A program made the translations under genes and the position numbers. DNA of 64,000 bases, from NCBI GenBank assembly GCA_029204225.1, contig CM055110.1, forward strand, positions 43,778,996 through 43,842,995, in the 5' to 3' direction. The notes beneath the pieces were generated by a model. That model did not search any database. It saw only the letters and a program-made list of their open reading frames with translations, and was not told where the DNA came from. Below are positions 58,369-64,000 of this stretch, piece by piece. Source of the DNA: Diphasiastrum complanatum (lineage: Eukaryota > Streptophyta > Lycopodiopsida > Lycopodiales > Lycopodiaceae). Numbering within the stretch: position 1 is the stretch's first letter; every line of letters starts with the position of its first letter.

Positions 58369-59571
58369 CCAGGAGCGTGAGGGGTAGAAAGGACGACCTC
58401 AACCAGAGCCAATATTCCACGAGGGCCGAAATGATTGCCGCTCTGCAGCCACAACTAGAGTGGAGAAATAAAGTTTTAAAGGATAGCAAGAGGCTACAAG
58501 AATATTTAAGGGCACCATCCTAGAAGAGGATTGACCCCTTTTATATGCCAATCAAGAGAAGAAATCCATGGCCGACAGAACGACCATGAAAGAAAGATGT
58601 CAACTAGCCCATTATCCCAGGGGTTTCAAAAAGCTTATCGATAGATGATTTAAGGCTACAACTGCTAGACTTTGGGCACAAATATAAGTGTAGTGCTGAC
58701 TTATGTGTGCAAGAAAGTGCCGAATATTGCAGATCCATAGCCTTTCAGATGATCCAAGAATGCTTTGAGGCCTAGATCCTATTAAGATCAATCCCAACAT
58801 AGCCCTCCAGTCAGAAGGTAATCACTAAATGATGGCCTGACTCTATTATAGAGCGGCGTTCATGTCGTCTCGCTATGTCATGATGGTAGAAGACTGGCAA
58901 GAGTTCGGATTCATCTAGAAGGTGTGAAACTACTTGGGGTGACTACCATTTGAAAATAAGTTACGTTATTTGAAGCCCTAGGGGGAAAAATGAGTACGAG
59001 AAAAAAAATCCATGAAACGCCAAGGCAAGCAAGAGATGCAAGAGGTTCTCAAGCGTGCCGGAATGCGGAAGCGAAAGCAACGTCCTTCAATATGTGTGTA
59101 CTGGGTCCTGCAACAAATTAGGGGAGGATGATGTTGGCTGATTCTATTGAATCCCCAAGATGCTAGGCCAAGGCTATTTCAAGTGATCTCCCACCTTAGA
59201 CCGAGGAGGTCTCTGAGGAAGAGAAGAGGATGAAGAATGAGAGTCGAGAATTACTAGCTAGGACAACAATTAGAATTTATGTGAGCCTCATGGTGTATCC
59301 CAAGTAATGGAAAGACCATGCAAGAGCTAGTATTTCTAAGTTAATGTAATAAATGTTGTATACCCCTCTTAAGGAATGTAGAGTGAGCCACCTTTTGATG
59401 GTGACCTCTAGTGGAGGAACTAATTCCACATGTAATTTGTGAAATGTGGAATTGCCACTTAGGCTCCACCTAGGCAGCTCATTTGCTTATTTAAGAGCCC
59501 CCCCCTCTCTTGTGAGAGAGCTTTACATTGTAATGTCATCTCTTTTGAGTTAATAAAGAAGATCTACCAAG
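58369..59571 (+). mobile_element. Internal 3' fragment and LTR of the TGTTGGCTGATT family, copy 1
   Basis: A non-coding-looking internal stretch ends in a polypurine tract (AAATTAGGGGAGGATGA) and the LTR from 59132. It is repeated at 62514-63770. The LTR is cut at about 59571. Just after it, 59650-59705 is an inverted copy of 58594-58645, showing local rearrangement. Confidence 0.7.
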
Positions 59572-59727
59572 CATTGCAAGCATTTCGAATTGGTTTTTAG
59601 GAAGTAATTCCGGTTTTAAAGAATCTCTCTTGAGTTAATAAAGAAGATCTATCGATGAGCTTTTTGAAACCCCTGGGATAACGAGCCAATTGACATCTTC
59701 TTTTAATGGTCGCTCCAAATTGGTGAA

Positions 59728-60345
59728 GTGAACGAACTTTTCTTGATTGAGATCAGTACAGACTTTTATCTCTCCTTGAGAGGTCTTTATGAGAAAGACC
59801 CACATTTTGGATCAATTTGGAATAGAGTTATAGTAGTTGCGAGGTTGATATTTATGGTGATTAGTCTGGGGAAAAGGATAAAGGGTGTTGATGACTTCTG
59901 TATCCGTAATGGAATTTTGTTCAAGAAAGAGAAGGTTTGTGTGCCTGATGTGGATGTTATTAAAAATAAAATTCTTTATGAATGTTATGACTCACCATGC
60001 GCAGGACATCCCGACATACATCATACATTAGATTTGGTACAAAGGAACTTTTATTGGCCAAAACTCAAGCGCTTTGTAGAATCTTATGTGGTCAAGTGTG
60101 ACCATGCCAGTTGAATAAAGCTGAACGCCATAAGGCTGGTAGATTGTTGCATCCATTAAATATCCCAGATAAGAGATGTGATAGTATTTCTATGGATTTC
60201 GTGGTTGGGTTACCGTGGACGAATAAACAACATGATGCAATTTGGGTTGTGGAACCGTCTTACCAAATTGGCCATGTTTATTCCACGACCAACTGCACCA
60301 AATCAGTACCAACCACCACGTCAACAGTTTATCATTAACCAACTT
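59728..60345 (+). pseudogene. Gypsy integrase fragment
   Basis: The H2C2 zinc-binding part (CAGHPDIHHTLDLVQRNFYW, then a single recognisable Cys before a frame break) and the start of the core (SISMDFVVGLPWTNKQHDAI) are preserved. It then breaks off into unrelated sequence near 60300. Confidence 0.8.
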
Positions 60346-62170
60346 GCCCCAACGACATGCATTATCAAAGTCTTGGAGAAATCGGACTAGGTCAGATTCT
60401 CCATCGTACTTTGGTGCATTGATAGGTGGAATTCTACGTTCTAGTCATGGAGGAGATGGATTAGAAGATCCAACACAGTCACGAGACATGATGTAGAGTG
60501 TGGAGGAGAATAACAATACAGATAATCAGGTCAGTACTGTACTTGGCAAAAAAGACAGTTTGCTTGTAGAATGGAGAGTGTAGGACAAAAAAAACTGGTC
60601 TTTCTGGCTGTAATAGAATTTGCGGTCGGGCTGAGAAATCGTGGAGAGGCAGATAAATTGAATTGTAGGACTCACGAATTTTGACAGGGAGTTCTGGTTG
60701 TCTGAATATTGATTTTTTTATATATTTGAAAAAAATTTTGTACTATTAGAATTCGCGGGTGGGACATAGAATTTGTGCTCACTGAGGACGATTTCGTAGG
60801 CTGGATGACGAATTTTGATACAGAGGTTTTACTAACAGATGGGAAATATGAGAAAAAATATGATTTTTTGACAAAAAATAGACAAAATCTCAGAGGTAAA
60901 ATTCGCGGAACTACTGGAGGACTGATCTTGATTAGATCTAGCCTAAATGAAGCCGACGAATTCTAGGACAAAGATTTGGGTGAGAAATAAGGGATTTTGA
61001 CAATATATTAGGCTGTTTTCTCAGAATCTAACCATGGTCAAAATTCGTGGGGGTGATAAAATGAAAGATCAGGGCCTGTTAGGGCTGCAGACTGACTGAC
61101 GAATTCTGATATACCTATTTGGTTCAAAAAAAAGTCACTTGGGTCACTTCTTTTCAAAGAAAATGCCCAAGTTGACTCTGTTGTTGCTTCCCCCCGGCTT
61201 GATAAGTTGCTCCACAGCTCGTGAAAGACCTGGATAGAAGACTTGTGTTGTGGTTGGAAGATAGAAGGCAGACAAACAAACAAACACACAACACGGAGAC
61301 GAAAAAACAAAAGAGAAAGAAGCTAGGTAAAAAATGCTTAAAAAGCGACAACGACGCCAATGTTGGAAGTAAATCTGGTTTGCAAATATTTGGCTAGATC
61401 TACTCACGATGTGGTGTAGTATAGAGAGGATAGTCCACTTTCTAAGTTTCTACCAAGCTTCAAATGGATTGCAAAAATGGAAGACAATGATGAAAGCACT
61501 AAGGCTTACCCAACTAGTGCTTGAAATAGAAATGAAACTAACTAAGATGACAAAATACAAAATCTTAATAAGGCTTACCCAACTAGCAAGGTGATTAACT
61601 AAATCCTAGATTAACACCCAAAGAAAATGAGAATGGAAGATTGCGGCTAACTAATAATCAATCAACAAAATACATGCCACAATACAAACCAATGAGAAGG
61701 AGGCAAGAGGAGGCCCAAGTACCTTCCCTCAAGCTATGCACCTTCCCAAAGGGAACACAAATGAAATAGAGAGATAATCTCAAAAATAGAGAACTTGATA
61801 GCTTTATCTCAAATGTGTCATTTACAAGGCAAATACCTCTCCTTTTATGGCAAGGAGGGTCTTCCATAAGTATCCACTAACTTATGGGACTAATCTATTT
61901 CTAGCCTTTCTAGAACTTCTAACTTAGGATTTAGAACTTCGTAACTTAGGAAAATTTAAGACAATATATTTCTAATCTTAAGTTTCCTAAGTCTAAGTTC
62001 TAAATCTAATAAGCTATTATATTATTTTTTAAGCTTCTACTCACGGGCTTACAAACACATCATGGCAGAAGTTTATTAATAGATACTCGTACGTGGACTT
62101 ACAAAACACATGCCACAAAGTTTTATTTCTCTCTTTTTATTTTTTTCTGTGTTAGCATAGATGCTAACAT
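60346..62170 (-). mobile_element. LTR, Asp-type primer-binding site and leader of a third element, minus strand
   Basis: An 810-bp LTR candidate spans 61361-62170 (TGTTAGCATC at the start and CTTCCAACA at the end on the minus strand). It is followed three bases later by TGGCGTCGTTGTCGCTTTTT, close to the tRNA-Asp primer site TGGCGCCGTTGCCGGGGA used by Athila/Calypso-type elements. The leader (to about 60.56 kb) is non-coding with recurrent ACGAATTTT and AATTCGCGG words; 60346-60560 is unassigned. No coding region of this element remains. Confidence 0.55.
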
Positions 62171-62513
62171 TGGATCTGGAGATCAATTGGAGCTGTTGGA
62201 CAAATGATCGGGTGTGTCTCGACTTGAAACCCTTGGATACAAGAACTAAACGATTGAGGAATCGTATAGCTACCGAGCATCTGGTTCAATGGAAGGGACA
62301 TATAGACAATGATGATTCCTGGGAATAGGAAGGAAGCTCAAGGATAAACTTCCCTATTTTAAGTTCTGAGGACAGAACTTGAATAAGGGGGAAGAATGTC
62401 ATGCCCACGACTGGTCTCGGGTAGCGTGTCCACGCTAGGGATCAGTAGACCAACAACCTGTAAGTTAATTGTGACTATAAGGGGATTGGGGCCCTTATGT
62501 AAGGTCATAATTA
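62171..62513 (+). mobile_element. Duplicate of gypsy 3' end (57704-58060)
   Basis: It repeats the chromodomain-like tail, the polypurine tract and the first 120 bp of the LTR (start at 62397). It then joins the next repeat directly through the deletion described in the findings. Confidence 0.8.
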
Positions 62514-63770
62514 ATGGATAGCAGGAGGCTACAAGAATATTTAAGGGCACCATCCTAGAAGAGGATTGACCCTTTTATATGCCAATCAAGAGAAGAAATC
62601 CATGGCCGACGGAGCGACCGTGAAAGGAAGATGTCAACTGGCCCGTTATCCCAAGGGTTTCAGAAAGCTCATCGATAGATGATTTAAGGCTATAGCTGCT
62701 GGACTTTGGGCGCAAATATAAGTGTAGTGCTGACTTATGTGTGCGAGAAAGTGCTGAATATTGCAGATCCATATCCTTTCTCATGATCCAAGAATGCTTC
62801 GAGGCCTAGATCCTATAAAGATCAATTTTAACATAGCCCTCCAGTCAGAAGAAGACCACCAAATGATGGCCTGACTCTATTAAGTTCATGTCGTCTCGTT
62901 ATGTCATGATGATAGAAGACTGGCAAGAGTTCAGATCCATCCAGAAAGTGCGAAACTACCTGGGACGACTACCATTCAGAAATAAGTTATGTTATTTGAA
63001 GTCCTAGGGGGGAAAATGGGTACGAAAAAAAAATCCATGAGAGGCCAAGGCGAGAAGGACACGGAAGAGGTTCTCAAGTGTGCCGGAATGCGGAAGCGAA
63101 AGCAACGTCCTTCAATATGTGTTGCAGTGGCTCCTGCAACAGATTAGGGGAGGATCATGTTGGTTGATTCTATGGAATCCCCAAGATGCTAGGCCAAGGC
63201 TATTTCAAGTGCATCTCCCACCTAGACTGCGGAGGTCTCTGAGGAAGAGAAGAGGATGAAGAATGAGAGCCGAGAATTACTAGCTAGGACAACAGTTAGA
63301 ATTTATGTGAGCCTCATGGTGTATTCCAAGTAATGGAAAGACCATGTAAGAGCTAGTATTTCTAAGTTAACGTAACAAATGTTGTAGACCCCTCTTAAGG
63401 AATGTAGAGTGAGCCATCTTTTGATGGTGACCTCTAGTGGAGGAACTAATTCCACATGTAATTTGTGAAATGTGGAATTGCCACTTAGGGTCCACCTAGG
63501 TAGCTCATTTGCTTATTTAAGAGCCCTTTTACATTGTAATGTCATCTCTCTTGAGTTAATAAAGAAGATCTACCACGAGTTCTTGGCATTCTTGAAGCTC
63601 CTTGATCATGATGACATGCTTGAGTGGTTCCTTTATGATCATGCACTTCCATCCTAACATGTGTGGTTGTGGCACTAGATTAATTTTCAGCCTTCTTTCA
63701 TTATATATTGTGGATTAGTTTCTTGCTTTCTAGTTGTGGATTAGCTTGTAGATTAATTGTAGATTGTTAG
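62514..63770 (+). mobile_element. Internal 3' fragment and LTR of the TGTTGGCTGATT family, copy 2
   Basis: Copy of 58478-59571, with the LTR from 63158 and extending further than copy 1. It includes a TATA-like TTATTTAAGAG and an AATAAAG polyadenylation-like signal near 63560. Confidence 0.75.
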
Positions 63771-64000
63771 AATCTGATCTGATCTCGCTGTTATAGCAAG
63801 TAGAAGTATAGTAGGCATACATTTGGTGCTCAACCATGCTGCTGTTTTTAAGTTGAGCATCTTGACTTACATTTTCAATGGTAAGTGCTTTAAGAGTGAA
63901 CGAACTAGGAGAAACCTTTGACAGACAGGATTGGAACCATTATAATACAACCAAACCATACATACTGCTTGGGTATTTGTGAAACCACGGCTTGATTCCC
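63771..64000. other. Window end, nothing recognised
   Basis: Short stretch without coding or repeat signal. Confidence 0.4.

Noticed and set aside
60775-61407. Open frames on both strands
   Set aside because: They fall in the untranslated leader next to an Asp-type primer-binding site and contain only low-complexity sequence.

Overview
This is a gene-poor, repeat-dense nuclear segment of a land plant. I recognise only one host gene: a split gene on the minus strand (about 8.3-20.85 kb). It encodes a class I cyclic-nucleotide phosphodiesterase domain followed by a channel-like membrane segment. That layout fits CAPE, the combined adenylyl cyclase/phosphodiesterase known from streptophytes with motile sperm. 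With very long, transposon-filled introns and nested LTR elements, a large-genome seed-free plant such as a fern is my best guess; the species is not proven by the sequence.

Layout. 1-4.8 kb: 3' part of a hAT DNA transposon with a spliced transposase carrying AT-hooks, a convergent 135-aa coiled-coil ORF, a perfect 27-bp-arm hairpin between them and a GGTACC-rich terminal array. 5.97-6.46 kb: solo LTR with a 5-bp target duplication. 8.3-20.85 kb: the phosphodiesterase gene; one of its introns holds a Ty1/copia element (10.3-15.85 kb) carrying inserted Ty3/gypsy sequence that has lost its RT. 21.3-25.3 kb: Ty3/gypsy element, minus strand. 26.2-27 kb: copia remnant. 27-32.3 kb: non-autonomous LTR element (minus) with Met-type PBS, PPT and a broken acidic ORF of unknown function. 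32.3-36 kb: nothing recognised. 36-43.7 kb: LTR and gag fragments and simple repeats. 44.35-46.7 kb: gypsy gag and LTR fragment, minus strand.

The most unusual locus is 46.9-52.2 kb. A broken, intron-containing plus-strand gene shows a ParB-like domain followed by a beta-class (permuted) amino-DNA-methyltransferase: an IPYG motif IV first, then an FSGSGTT motif I near the C-terminus. Four of its five visible introns carry copies of a short palindrome, TATGCTNAGCATA. A second broken gene of unknown family converges on it across 1.2 kb of extremely AT-rich DNA.

53.2-58.4 kb: another gypsy element lacking most of RT and the start of integrase. 58.4-64 kb: a mosaic of duplicated LTR pieces, an integrase fragment and an LTR with an Asp-type PBS.

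Apart from the phosphodiesterase gene, nearly all coding sequence is from transposable elements and most is broken. Some frameshifts lie in homopolymers and could be assembly errors rather than biological decay.
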